Source: UBA1794 sp031552405
Lineage (GTDB): Bacteria > Bacteroidota > Bacteroidia > Bacteroidales > Bacteroidaceae
Reading direction: 5' to 3'
Assembly (NCBI GenBank): GCA_031552405.1
Contig: JAVBMN010000013.1
Span: 55,880 to 119,879, forward strand
DNA: 64,000 nt
Made by a program: the position numbers and the translations under genes. Every line of letters begins with the position of its first letter. Position 1 is the first letter of the stretch. This document shows, one piece after another, positions 41,755 to 49,555 of the stretch. A model generated the notes under the pieces. The model ran no database searches. It saw only the letters and a program-made list of their open reading frames with translations, and had not been told where the DNA came from.

Positions 41755-42656
41755 CGCTTGCTTGCATCAAAGAGACTTTTCTTTTCCTCTGCTGAGAGAC
41801 TTTCATAACCAGAGCGTTTCAGCTTCTCAAGGATGTGATCTATATTTTCGTCTTCTTTTTTCTTTTTCTCATTGAACTGCCAGTCTTTAGGTTCTTTTGA
41901 ATAGTCTACCTTCATTTTGGCCTTTTTGGGGCGTTTGGGTTTCGGCTTCCAGGTAAAGAGTGCTTGTATACCGTCCAGGAGGGCGTTGATCCATTTGGTT
42001 AAATCGTACCCTTTATTCAAACAAAAAGTAAACAGCCAACCTGCCAAAGCACCCCCTAGATGAGCCACTTCTCCCCCGGAATTCTCTCCGGAAACGGATA
42101 TTACAGAGAAAACGATAAGCGCTAAAGCAATATACTTCATCCGGATATTCCCAAACAGGAAAAGTCGGACGGAGAGATTCGGTTCCCTCGCCGCAACAGC
42201 CGTGATAAGTGCCAACACAGAGGCCGAAGCGCCGAGCAGCATGCTATCGGCCTGTTTCTGGAAAACAGGCAAGAACTGCGCAAGCAGGAACAGGACTCCT
42301 CCCGCCAATCCTCCTAAGAGATATACCCCGCGCAAGTGGCGGGCCGAGAAAAACATCAGGAACAACTGGCCAAAACCATACAGGCACAGCATATTGAACA
42401 GTAAGTGCCAAATAGCTTCATGAAGGAACATATAACTGATGATGCTCCACGGACGCTGCCACAGCAGGTTGAGATTGGAGGGCAACATCAGATAATCTAC
42501 CCACCCGTCGGGCCATCCTGCAGGCAGCTGGAATAACCAGTTTACAAGATGGCATATTGTAGCTGCAAGAAATATGCCGATATTGATGTAAACCAATTGA
42601 ATAGGCACAGATCCCTGCCGGAAGCCTGCTTTAAGATTCGAAATGAAATCCGCCAT
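41751..42656 (-). CDS. Rhomboid family intramembrane protein with atypical Ser motif
   Basis: A 301-residue protein with about six membrane helices. The rhomboid Ser region reads MLLGASASVLALITA, that is GASA where the family has GxSG, and the His region is GGEVAHLGGALAGW. The Ser and His are present, but the last Gly is changed, so activity is uncertain. The C-terminal 90 residues are a charged cytoplasmic tail (Lys/Glu-rich, with KDWQFNEKKKKEDENIDH). It overlaps the upstream rhomboid by 26 nt and the downstream gene by 4 nt. Confidence 0.82.
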   Translation of the reverse strand: MADFISNLKAGFRQGSVPIQLVYINIGIFLAATICHLVNWLFQLPAGWPDGWVDYLMLPSNLNLLWQRPWSIISYMFLHEAIWHLLFNMLCLYGFGQLFLMFFSARHLRGVYLLGGLAGGVLFLLAQFLPVFQKQADSMLLGASASVLALITAVAAREPNLSVRLFLFGNIRMKYIALALIVFSVISVSGENSGGEVAHLGGALAGWLFTFCLNKGYDLTKWINALLDGIQALFTWKPKPKRPKKAKMKVDYSKEPKDWQFNEKKKKEDENIDHILEKLKRSGYESLSAEEKKSLFDASKR

Positions 42657-43317
42657 TGTGACCTTTCTTTTTCCAGTGTAATATAAGGAAGAAACCGAAT
42701 ATCATTCCCCCCAGATGGGCAAAATGTGCCACGCTGTCATTTTGGGCAAACCCTTGGAATAATTCGATAACAAAGAATATGCCAATAAAGTATTTAGCTT
42801 TGATAGGGAAGGGCACAGGGAAGATAAACATGCGTTCATTGGGAAACAGCATTCCGAATGCAAGCAGAATGCCGTATACCGCACCCGAAGCACCTACCGT
42901 TTTTATGCTGTTAAGATACTCATGCATGGGGATGGACATTCCTCCTATGTTTACGGCATCGTACTGGGAGAGCACCATGGCATAATCTACATACTGCACC
43001 ACTTCCTGTACCAGCCCGGCTCCAATACCGCACACCATATAATAAATCAGGAAACGTTTGGGGCCCCATACTGTTTCAAGGATCCTTCCGAACATCCAAA
43101 GAGCAAACATATTGAAAAGGATGTGCGTGAATCCTCCGTGCATAAACATGTAGGTAACCAATTGAATCGGGTTAAAATCTGCAGCCAGGAAGAAATGCAG
43201 CCCTAATAGATTACTCAGGTCAATCCCATATCTTTCGACTACAAGAGTAGCCGCGTAAAAAAGGATATTAATGATGAGCAGGTTTTTGGTTACTGTTGGA
43301 ATGTGGTTCATATACAA
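42631..43317 (-). CDS. Rhomboid family intramembrane serine protease
   Basis: A 228-residue membrane protease with about six helices. The catalytic dyad is intact: Ser in VGASGAVYGILLAFGM and His in HFAHLGGMIFGF; the loop YMFMHGGFTHILFNMFALWM holds the conserved His/Asn. It cleaves transmembrane segments of unknown partners. First gene of a three-gene operon (rhomboid, rhomboid, endonuclease/phosphatase-fold protein) divergent from HU. A minus-strand TACTTTTG box at 43352-43359 is about 35 nt upstream. Confidence 0.88.
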   Translation of the reverse strand: MYMNHIPTVTKNLLIINILFYAATLVVERYGIDLSNLLGLHFFLAADFNPIQLVTYMFMHGGFTHILFNMFALWMFGRILETVWGPKRFLIYYMVCGIGAGLVQEVVQYVDYAMVLSQYDAVNIGGMSIPMHEYLNSIKTVGASGAVYGILLAFGMLFPNERMFIFPVPFPIKAKYFIGIFFVIELFQGFAQNDSVAHFAHLGGMIFGFFLILHWKKKGHNGGFHFES

Positions 43318-43441
43318 GGATATAATAATTAAAAGCGCTCTGTTTTAGCTGCAAAAGTACTACTTTTTCCCGGCTAATACATAAAAAGCAGGTTCTATTC
43401 GCTTTTTTTCGCATTTCAAACAAAAATTTCCACAGTTTTTT

Positions 43442-43472
43442 TTTGTTCGTATTCCTAATACCGTTACATTTG
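43442..43472 (+). promoter_or_regulatory. Promoter of the HU gene
   Basis: TTTG at 43442-43445, 19 nt, TACATTTG at 43465-43472. A perfect consensus promoter, about 50 nt before the HU ATG. Confidence 0.85.
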
Positions 43473-43528
43473 TAGCTGGGAATAAACTATTTATTTACTT
43501 AATTATAATAACTAAACCATTTCATTGT

Positions 43529-43801
43529 ATGAATAAGTCAGAACTAATTAGCGCCATCGCGGCAGAATCTGGCCTGAGCAAGGCTGATTCAAAAAAGGCA
43601 GTAGACGCATTCGTTTCTACAGTAACTAAGGCATTGCAGAGTGGAGATAAGATCGCTCTTGTAGGTTTCGGAACATTCTCTGTATCAGAAAGAGGCGAAA
43701 GAAGCGGTATCAACCCTGCTACTAAAGCTACTATCACTATCCCTGCTAAGAAGGTTGCAAAATTCAAAGCCGGAGCAGAATTAGCTGAGGCTCTTAAATA
43801 A
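43529..43801 (+). CDS. HU family DNA-binding protein
   Basis: A 90-residue histone-like protein that bends and compacts DNA. It opens with MNKSELISAIAAESGLSKAD, the dimerisation helices, and contains the DNA-binding arm motif VGFGTFSVSERGERSGINPA and the end PAKKVAKFKAGAELAEAL. Length and motifs match HU exactly. It has a strong promoter and a strong terminator, as expected for an abundant protein, and is divergent from the rhomboid operon. Confidence 0.96.
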   Translation: MNKSELISAIAAESGLSKADSKKAVDAFVSTVTKALQSGDKIALVGFGTFSVSERGERSGINPATKATITIPAKKVAKFKAGAELAEALK

Positions 43802-43818
43802 GATAAGGTTCAGAAGAT

Positions 43819-43858
43819 AAAAAGAAGGAGACACATCACTGTGCCTCCTTCTTTTTTT
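43819..43858 (+). terminator. Terminator of the HU gene
   Basis: AAAAAGAAGGAG pairs with CTCCTTCTTTTT, extended by ACACA/TGTG-type pairs, and a run of T follows. The argS -7 box TATCTTTG begins 3 nt later (43861-43868). Confidence 0.9.
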
Positions 43859-43963
43859 AGTATCTTTGCCGCCTTGATTATGTGATAATCTTTTCCTTAA
43901 GTGGGCCTTTTCATGCTTTGTCCGAAGTCCTTCCTATGTGAAAAGAGTTAAATTAGTAAAGTC

Positions 43964-45757
43964 ATGAATATAGAAACAAAGCTTACCGAAGCCATTCTTG
44001 CAGCCATTCATTCCTTATACGGAGCCGAAGTGAACCCTGCAACGGTGCAACTGCAAAAGACGAAGAAAGAATTTGAAGGTCACCTGACCTTGGTAGTATT
44101 TCCTTTTTTGAAGCTTTCCGGGAAGCGACCTGAAGATACCGCACAGGAGATTGGAGATTATTTGTTGAATCAGGAGCCTGCAGTAGCTAAGTTTAATGTG
44201 ATTAAGGGTTTTTTGAATCTGAGCATTGCCCCTTCTTCTTGGATTGATCTGCTTCAGACGATCTATGCGGATAAAGAATACGGTTTCAGTCAGGCTACGG
44301 CACAGTCGCCACTGGCCATGATTGAATATTCCTCACCCAATACCAATAAGCCACTTCACCTGGGGCATGTCCGCAACAATTTGTTGGGCAAGGCGCTGGC
44401 CAATATTATGGCAGCCAATGGGTACCAGGTGGTAAAAACCAATATTGTGAACGATCGCGGTATCCATATCTGCAAGTCTATGTTGGCTTGGGCAAAATAC
44501 GGAAACGGCGAAACTCCCGCCTCTTCCGGAAAGAAAGGCGACCACTTGGTGGGCGATTATTATGTGGCTTTTGATAAGCATTATAAAGCCGAAATAGCTG
44601 CGCTCATGGAGAAGGGGCTGACTAAGGAAGAAGCCGAGGCGCAGTCGCCCCTGATGCAAGAAGCCCGTGAGATGCTGGTGAAATGGGAAGCCGGTGATCC
44701 CCAGGTACGTGCCCTGTGGGAACAGATGAATGGCTGGGTGTACGAAGGCTTCGCCGAAACCTACAAACGTATGGGTGTAGATTTCGATAAGATCTACTAC
44801 GAATCCAACACCTATATCGATGGCAAGCAGAAGGTGGTGGAAGGTCTTGAGAAAGGTTTGTTCTTCAAGAAAGACGACGGATCCGTATGGGCCGATCTTT
44901 CCGGTGAGGGATTGGATCAAAAACTGTTGCTCCGTGCCGACGGTACTTCGGTATACATGACCCAGGACATCGGTACTGCCGCCCAGCGCTTTGCGGACTA
45001 CTCTATTAATAAGATGATTTATGTGGTAGGAAACGAGCAAAACTATCACTTCCAGGTACTCTCCATCCTGCTCGACCGTTTGGGCTTTGAATGGGGAAAA
45101 GACCTAGTACATTTCTCATACGGCATGGTGGAGCTGCCCGAGGGCAAGATGAAATCCCGCGAAGGAACGGTAGTGGATGCAGACGATCTGATGGACGACA
45201 TGATTGAAACTGCCCGGGAAACCTCTGCGGAATTGGGTAAATTGGATAATTGTTCGCCCGAAGAAGCTGCCGAGATAGCCCGTATCGTAGGACTTGGAGC
45301 CCTGAAATATTTTATTCTGAAGGTAGATGCCCGTAAAAACATGACCTTCAACCCCAAGGAATCTATCGACTTTAACGGCAATACCGGCCCCTTCATTCAG
45401 TATACCTACGCCCGTATTCAGAGCGTGTTGCGCAAGGCTGCGGCACAAGGCATTGTACTGCCTTCCGTACTACCCGCCTCCGTGGCGTTGAACGAGAAAG
45501 AAGAAAATCTGATTCAGAAACTGGCCGAGTTTGCCACTGTGGTGGCTCAGGCAGGAACGGATTACTCCCCCTCCGGCATCGCCAATTATGTGTACGACCT
45601 AGTGAAGGAGTACAATCAGTTCTATCATGATTTCAGTATTCTGCGTGAAGAGAACGAGGAGGTGAAGATCTTCCGCCTTGTCCTTTCATCCATCGTGGGC
45701 TCTGTCGTGAATCGCGGTATGGCATTGCTGGGTATCGAGGTGCCTGAACGAATGTAA
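43964..45757 (+). CDS. argS: Arginyl-tRNA synthetase
   Basis: Class I aminoacyl-tRNA synthetase that charges tRNA-Arg, 597 residues. The N-terminal Add-1 domain is followed by the HIGH-type motif PLHLGHVRNNLLGKALANIM (about residues 127-146), the catalytic core (VVGNEQNYHFQVLSILLDRL), the KMSKS-type sequence GKMKSREGTVV and the DALR anticodon domain, ending NRGMALLGIEVPERM. The promoter is probably TATCTTTG at 43861-43868, giving a leader of about 90 nt. The 3' side opens into repeat-rich intergenic DNA. Confidence 0.97.
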   Translation: MNIETKLTEAILAAIHSLYGAEVNPATVQLQKTKKEFEGHLTLVVFPFLKLSGKRPEDTAQEIGDYLLNQEPAVAKFNVIKGFLNLSIAPSSWIDLLQTIYADKEYGFSQATAQSPLAMIEYSSPNTNKPLHLGHVRNNLLGKALANIMAANGYQVVKTNIVNDRGIHICKSMLAWAKYGNGETPASSGKKGDHLVGDYYVAFDKHYKAEIAALMEKGLTKEEAEAQSPLMQEAREMLVKWEAGDPQVRALWEQMNGWVYEGFAETYKRMGVDFDKIYYESNTYIDGKQKVVEGLEKGLFFKKDDGSVWADLSGEGLDQKLLLRADGTSVYMTQDIGTAAQRFADYSINKMIYVVGNEQNYHFQVLSILLDRLGFEWGKDLVHFSYGMVELPEGKMKSREGTVVDADDLMDDMIETARETSAELGKLDNCSPEEAAEIARIVGLGALKYFILKVDARKNMTFNPKESIDFNGNTGPFIQYTYARIQSVLRKAAAQGIVLPSVLPASVALNEKEENLIQKLAEFATVVAQAGTDYSPSGIANYVYDLVKEYNQFYHDFSILREENEEVKIFRLVLSSIVGSVVNRGMALLGIEVPERM

Positions 45758-45840
45758 TAAGAGGGCTCACGTGATAATTGCATTGCCTGAAGGTGATGCA
45801 TTAAAGACGAAGCTTGTACATCTTATACCTTTAAACAATT

Positions 45841-45981
45841 GGTGCGCACGGGTTGAACAATTGGTGCGCACCAATTTTTCAACTGGTAGGCACCAGTTTC
45901 TCAGTTGCAGCGCTGCATTCCCCTAAACTCAGGCCTGAATTTTCAAATCCCAGGCTTGAGTTTCCTTGGCCACAGGCCTGC
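45841..45981. repeat. 22-bp-period array of seven palindromic words
   Basis: Ten-base dyads centred at 45845.5 (GGTGCGCACG), 45867.5 (GGTGCGCACC), 45889.5 (GGTAGGCACC), 45911.5 (GCAGCGCTGC), 45933.5 (TCAGGCCTGA), 45954.5 (CCAGGCTTGA) and 45976.5 (ACAGGCCTGC). Intervals are 22, 22, 22, 22, 21 and 22 bp. The words differ but all are palindromic; spacers are T/A/C-rich, and flanks extend several dyads (for example the perfect AATTGGTGCGCACCAATT). The last three use the CAGGCYTG word of the 35.4 kb array. The array starts about 85 nt after argS. Confidence 0.8.
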
Positions 45982-46295
45982 AAACAGGCAAGCCTTATCA
46001 TGCAAGTCTTATCATGCAAGTCTTATCTTCCCTCAAGATAGCTCAAACCCCTCATCCCCCACAGACTCTTCTCCAGCACCCTTCACGTCCTTCACACCCT
46101 CTGCAACCTCGATCCACAAAGGATTTGCGGGTGGAGGGCAGGTGTGAACCCCGTGAAGGGTTGCCTTCGCCGTGAAGGGTATGTGAAGGGTTGCCCCTCA
46201 CGCTTAATGCGTAGTAAATCAGTAGTTTACACTTCTTTGTGAAGGGGTGAAGGGTCTTGGCCCCAACTTCTGTGGGGGAAGACAGAAAAGCAGGT
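45982..46295. repeat. Low-complexity intergenic DNA with short direct repeats
   Basis: TTATCATGCAAGTC is repeated in tandem (about 45996-46023, period 14). Further on, GTGAAGGGTTGCC-type words recur several times in direct and inverse orientation (about 46078-46260; for example CCCTTCACG and GTGAAGGG). No plausible gene: the open frames here have no homology-like motifs. Confidence 0.6.
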
Positions 46296-46562
46296 AATTA
46301 TGGATCAGCGGATTTTTCCGATGGATGTCTTCCCCCACATATCAAGAATACGATCCATCTGTAAGCGCATGAAACCAGAACTATCGCCGCTTATCCGAAC
46401 TATCGCCGCTTATCCGAACTATCGTCGCTTATCCGAGCTATCCCGTATAATACACTATCTGCAAACCGCGGATGCGGTGCGTCCCGGGTAGCCCAAGGCG
46501 CAAGCCTTGGGTATAAAAAGTGCTTCATGCAAGAGCTGCAGCGCAGCGACATCCGGGTTATT
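46296..46562 (+). repeat. Left arm of the Y1 element, with three 19-bp units
   Basis: AACTATCGCCGCTTATCCG begins at 46379, 46398 and 46417 (third copy with GTCG for GCCG), then a partial copy. The hairpin CCCAAGGCGCAAGCCTTGGG is at about 46492-46511. Confidence 0.85.
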
Positions 46563-46612
46563 CGGAAAGTTTGATTATTTTTGCACTTCAAATCCTTATA
46601 ATCAATCATACT

Positions 46613-47068
46613 ATGGCTCACACTTTTACCCAACTGCATATACACATCGTATTCGCAGTAAAATCAAAAGAAAATCAGATCTTTGAATCGCTTCGAATCA
46701 CACTTGAGAAATATATTACTCATCTCGTTTCAGAGGAAAAATGCAAAGTACTTGCAATCTATTGTAACCCGGATCATCTTCATCTCTTTATTGGATTACA
46801 TCCCACTATATGCATTTCCGATCTTGTAAAGAAGGTAAAATGCAATTCATCCCTTTACATCAATAAAGAGGGGCTGTTTCATTCTCCTTTTCATTGGCAG
46901 AATGGATTTGGAGCCTTCTCCTATTCAAAGAGTCATGAGCAGGCGGTTATTGAATACATTAAGAGGCAGGCGGAACATCATCAGAAGCATTCTTTTAAAG
47001 ATGAATACATAAATATACTGAAGAAGCTTGGAGTAAGTTTCGATATGAAATATCTTTTTGATGAATAA
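46613..47068 (+). CDS. Y1 (HUH) transposase, REP-associated/IS200-like
   Basis: A 151-residue single-strand transposase. It starts MAHTFTQLHIHIVFAVKSK, carries the HUH motif in CNPDHLHLFIGL (His55 and His57) and the catalytic tyrosine in GFGAFSYSKSHEQ (Tyr104), followed by the helix EYIKRQAEHHQKHSFKDEY that supplies metal-binding residues. Length fits the minimal TnpA fold. The active site appears intact. A TATTTTTG -7 box is at 46576-46583. The frame is open further upstream into the left arm, but ATG 46613 is the natural start; the last base of the stop codon is the first base of the right arm. Confidence 0.9.
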   Translation: MAHTFTQLHIHIVFAVKSKENQIFESLRITLEKYITHLVSEEKCKVLAIYCNPDHLHLFIGLHPTICISDLVKKVKCNSSLYINKEGLFHSPFHWQNGFGAFSYSKSHEQAVIEYIKRQAEHHQKHSFKDEYINILKKLGVSFDMKYLFDE

Positions 47069-47315
47069 ATAACCATGATGTCGCTGCGCTGCAGCTCTTG
47101 CATGAAGCACTTTTTATACCCAAGGCTTGCGCCTTGGGCTACCCGGGGCGCACCGCATCCGCGGTTTGCAGATAGTGTATTATACGGAGTGGTTCGGATA
47201 AGCGGCGATAGCTCGGATAAGCGACGATAGTTCTGGTTTCATGCGCTTACAGATGGATCGTATTCTTGATATGTGGGGGAAGACATCCACCGGGAAAATC
47301 CGCTGATCCATAATT
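47068..47315 (-). repeat. Right arm of the Y1 element, with two 19-bp units
   Basis: Reverse complement of the left arm with a few substitutions and one 19-bp unit fewer. It ends 14 nt before the stop of the permease gene, so the element has inserted just downstream of that operon. Confidence 0.85.
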
Positions 47316-47329
47316 TGGGAAAGTGAGCC

Positions 47330-48565
47330 TTACTTCAACAATTTCTTGCTAAGGTACTTTACCGGATACCAGGCTGAGAGGAACCCTACCACAAGCACTG
47401 TGCAGAGGATCACTACAATATCCATCGCCTGTACGCTTACAGGGTAGGCATCCACTACGAAGATTCCTTCGCTGCCGCCATTGCCGAGTGAGATAAATCC
47501 ATACTTCTGCTGCAGGAGGCAGAACACCACACCTGCTATTACGCCAAAGACTGCCCCTGCAAGGGAAATCATGCGCCCCTCGAAAAGGAAGATGCGGGTG
47601 ATAAGCTTGTTGCTCGCTCCAAGGTTGCGCAGGGTGAGCACGTCCTTTCTCTTGTCGATGATGAGCATGGAGAGTGAGCCGATCACATTGAAGCAGGCAA
47701 TCAGCAGGATGAAGGTAAGGAAGATATACGATATCAGCTTCTCCACCTTCATGATACGAAAGACATCCGACTGTTGCTGGTAGCGGTCTTTTACCACAAA
47801 GTCCTCACCCAGCAACTTTTGAATCTTCCTTTGTACAGAGGCTACGGAACTTGTGGGCTTAAGTTTCAGGCCCACGGCACTTACCTCGTCAGTATAGCCG
47901 AACAGCTTGCGCGCAAAGCGCAGGGAGGTAAGCACATACTGTGAATCATATTTCTTCTGGTTTACGGCAAAGATCATGCCCGGCATCATGAGAAGATCAC
48001 GGCTAAAGGCATTGGAAGGATCGGCAAGATTCACCTCTGCACCACGACGGGGCGCAAAGATCTGGATAGGCTCATTGGATACGATGCCGCAATTCAGGCG
48101 CGAAGCCACCTCTACACCTATTATGGCATAATCCATCACTTCCCCTTGAAGCATAAAGGAGCCGTTACCATACAGGATGCTGTCTATGTGTGTCAGTTCC
48201 TGAAAATGGCTGTCCACTCCCTTTAGTACAATCATGGACTGATTCTCATCATACATGGCCATGGCCTGTTCCTCTAGTGTTTCGGAGTACACAGCCACCT
48301 CCGACAGGGTGCGTACTTGTTGCAAACGCTTGTCGCGACCATCAAACACCTTCCCTTTTGCCGGTTCAATGCTAAGCTCCGGATCAAAGGAGGTAAACAT
48401 ACTGGCCACCATATCCTGAAAGCCGTTGAACACAGAAAGCGTGCACACCAGTGCCAGCGTAGCCAGTGCCACCCCACACACCGAGATGGCGGAAATGACA
48501 TTGATGGCATTGTGACTCTTCCGCGAGAACAGGTAACGCTTGGCGATGTACAGAGGAAAATTCAC
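47330..48565 (-). CDS. FtsX-like ABC transporter permease, LolC/LolE-like
   Basis: A 411-residue inner-membrane permease of the type that extracts lipoproteins for transfer to the outer membrane. It has the N-terminal signature PLYIAKRYLFSRKSHNAINV and ISAISVCGVA, a large periplasmic MacB-PCD-like domain, and three C-terminal membrane helices (YIFLTFILLIACFNVIGSL, LAGAVFGVIAGVVFCLLQ, DIVVILCTVLVVGFLSAW). The LolD ATPase is not adjacent. It is the last gene of the operon aroQ-pyk-O-methyltransferase-rbfA-permease and begins 6 nt after rbfA. Confidence 0.88.
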   Translation of the reverse strand: MNFPLYIAKRYLFSRKSHNAINVISAISVCGVALATLALVCTLSVFNGFQDMVASMFTSFDPELSIEPAKGKVFDGRDKRLQQVRTLSEVAVYSETLEEQAMAMYDENQSMIVLKGVDSHFQELTHIDSILYGNGSFMLQGEVMDYAIIGVEVASRLNCGIVSNEPIQIFAPRRGAEVNLADPSNAFSRDLLMMPGMIFAVNQKKYDSQYVLTSLRFARKLFGYTDEVSAVGLKLKPTSSVASVQRKIQKLLGEDFVVKDRYQQQSDVFRIMKVEKLISYIFLTFILLIACFNVIGSLSMLIIDKRKDVLTLRNLGASNKLITRIFLFEGRMISLAGAVFGVIAGVVFCLLQQKYGFISLGNGGSEGIFVVDAYPVSVQAMDIVVILCTVLVVGFLSAWYPVKYLSKKLLK

Positions 48566-48571
48566 GGAGGT

Positions 48572-48904
48572 CTATTTCAAGAGAGTGTCAATACGGTCAA
48601 TGTAATCGAGCGAATCATCAATGAAGAACTTCAACTCCGGGATAATGCGCAATTGATGGCGCACGCGGGTACCCAGCTCAAAGCGGATCGATTTCTGGTT
48701 GTTATTGATGTTTTTGCATAGTTCCACTGCCTTCTCTGACGGGAAAATGCTGAGGTATACGCGTGCAATGCTGAGATCGGGACTGATACGCACGGCGCTC
48801 ACCGATACAAGTACTCCACCCATGCTCTTGGTTTGCAGCAGGAAAATCTCGCTCAGATCCTTCTGCAGGAGGCGGGATATCTTATTCTGTCTGGTAGTTT
48901 CCAT
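48572..48904 (-). CDS. rbfA: Ribosome-binding factor A
   Basis: A 110-residue KH-type protein that binds the immature 30S subunit and helps finish the 5' end of 16S rRNA. Recognisable segments are RISRLLQKDLSEIF, VSVSAVRISPDLSIARVYLS and the end FELGTRVRHQLRIIPELKFF with IDDSLDYIDRIDTLL. It lies between the O-methyltransferase and permease genes with gaps of 12 and 6 nt. Confidence 0.93.
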   Translation of the reverse strand: METTRQNKISRLLQKDLSEIFLLQTKSMGGVLVSVSAVRISPDLSIARVYLSIFPSEKAVELCKNINNNQKSIRFELGTRVRHQLRIIPELKFFIDDSLDYIDRIDTLLK

Positions 48905-48916
48905 TCTTTTTGTTCT

Positions 48917-49549
48917 TTAAAGTTTATATAATACACTCAGTCCGTCGCGCAAAGGGAAGATGATGGTTTCCACCCGAGGATCGGCGGCTACATAATCGTT
49001 GAAGGCACGGATGCCCAGGGTCTGCGCATCTTTGTCGTACTCCGGATCTACGATATGTCCGTCCCACAGGGTGTTATCGGCAATGAGTATGCCTCCTTTG
49101 CGTAGTTTGCTGAGTGTTAGTTCGTAATATTCAATATACTTTCTCTTGTCGCCGTCAATGAAGGCCATCTCAAAGCAAATATCCATTGATGGCAGAAGCT
49201 CCAGTACGTCACCTATATAAAAACGGATACGATCCGCCACGGGTGATTGCTCCAGACGAGGGCGGGTAAAGTCTTCCTGCTCCTCATTGATCTCAAATGT
49301 ATGCACCATACCGCCTGGTTCCAGGCCTTCAGCCAGGCAGATGGCGGAATAGCCGCTGTATGTGCCTACTTCCAGGATAGTACGGGGGCGGGCCATACGC
49401 ACAAACATCTTCAGGATACGCCCCTGCAGATGTCCCGAAGCCATACGTGGGCGCAGCAGTTTGAGGTTCGTATCCCGGTAGAGGTTATACAGGTATTCTC
49501 CTTCCGGATCGATGTGTCCGAGGATGTACTCCTCCACCGCCTTCTCCAT
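48917..49549 (-). CDS. SAM-dependent O-methyltransferase
   Basis: A 210-residue class I methyltransferase of the caffeoyl-CoA/catechol O-methyltransferase type. The SAM-binding motif is RTILEVGTYSGYSAICLAEG, followed by GGMVHTFEINEEQ, CFEMAFIDGDKRKYIEYYEL and GGILIADNTLWDG; the metal ligands are the Asp and Asn in these segments. Target unknown; bacterial homologues may modify RNA or small phenolics. It starts 6 nt after pyk. Confidence 0.88.
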   Translation of the reverse strand: MEKAVEEYILGHIDPEGEYLYNLYRDTNLKLLRPRMASGHLQGRILKMFVRMARPRTILEVGTYSGYSAICLAEGLEPGGMVHTFEINEEQEDFTRPRLEQSPVADRIRFYIGDVLELLPSMDICFEMAFIDGDKRKYIEYYELTLSKLRKGGILIADNTLWDGHIVDPEYDKDAQTLGIRAFNDYVAADPRVETIIFPLRDGLSVLYKL

Positions 49550-49555
49550 TGGGGA

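Larger units (their letters stand above)
46296..47315. mobile_element. Y1-transposase element bounded by long inverted repeats (RAYT/REP-like)
   Basis: The left arm 46296-46562 (267 bp) and the right arm 47068-47315 (248 bp) are near-identical inverted copies around one transposase gene. Their difference in length equals one 19-bp unit. Each arm has, from outside in, an end motif (GGATCAGCGGATTTT), a 19-bp tandem repeat, a hairpin (CCCAAGGC/GCCTTGGG) and a GC-rich REP-like word (GAGCTGCAGCGCAGCGACATC-type, in parts). IS200/IS605 elements lack such long terminal repeats; REP-associated transposases sit between REP sequences, so this is a likely, enlarged member of that class. Target duplication was not found. 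Confidence 0.8.

Noticed and set aside
45853..46175. Small open frames in the repeat-rich gap after argS
   Set aside because: Low-complexity translations of the palindrome array and short repeats, overlapping in several frames with no start context.
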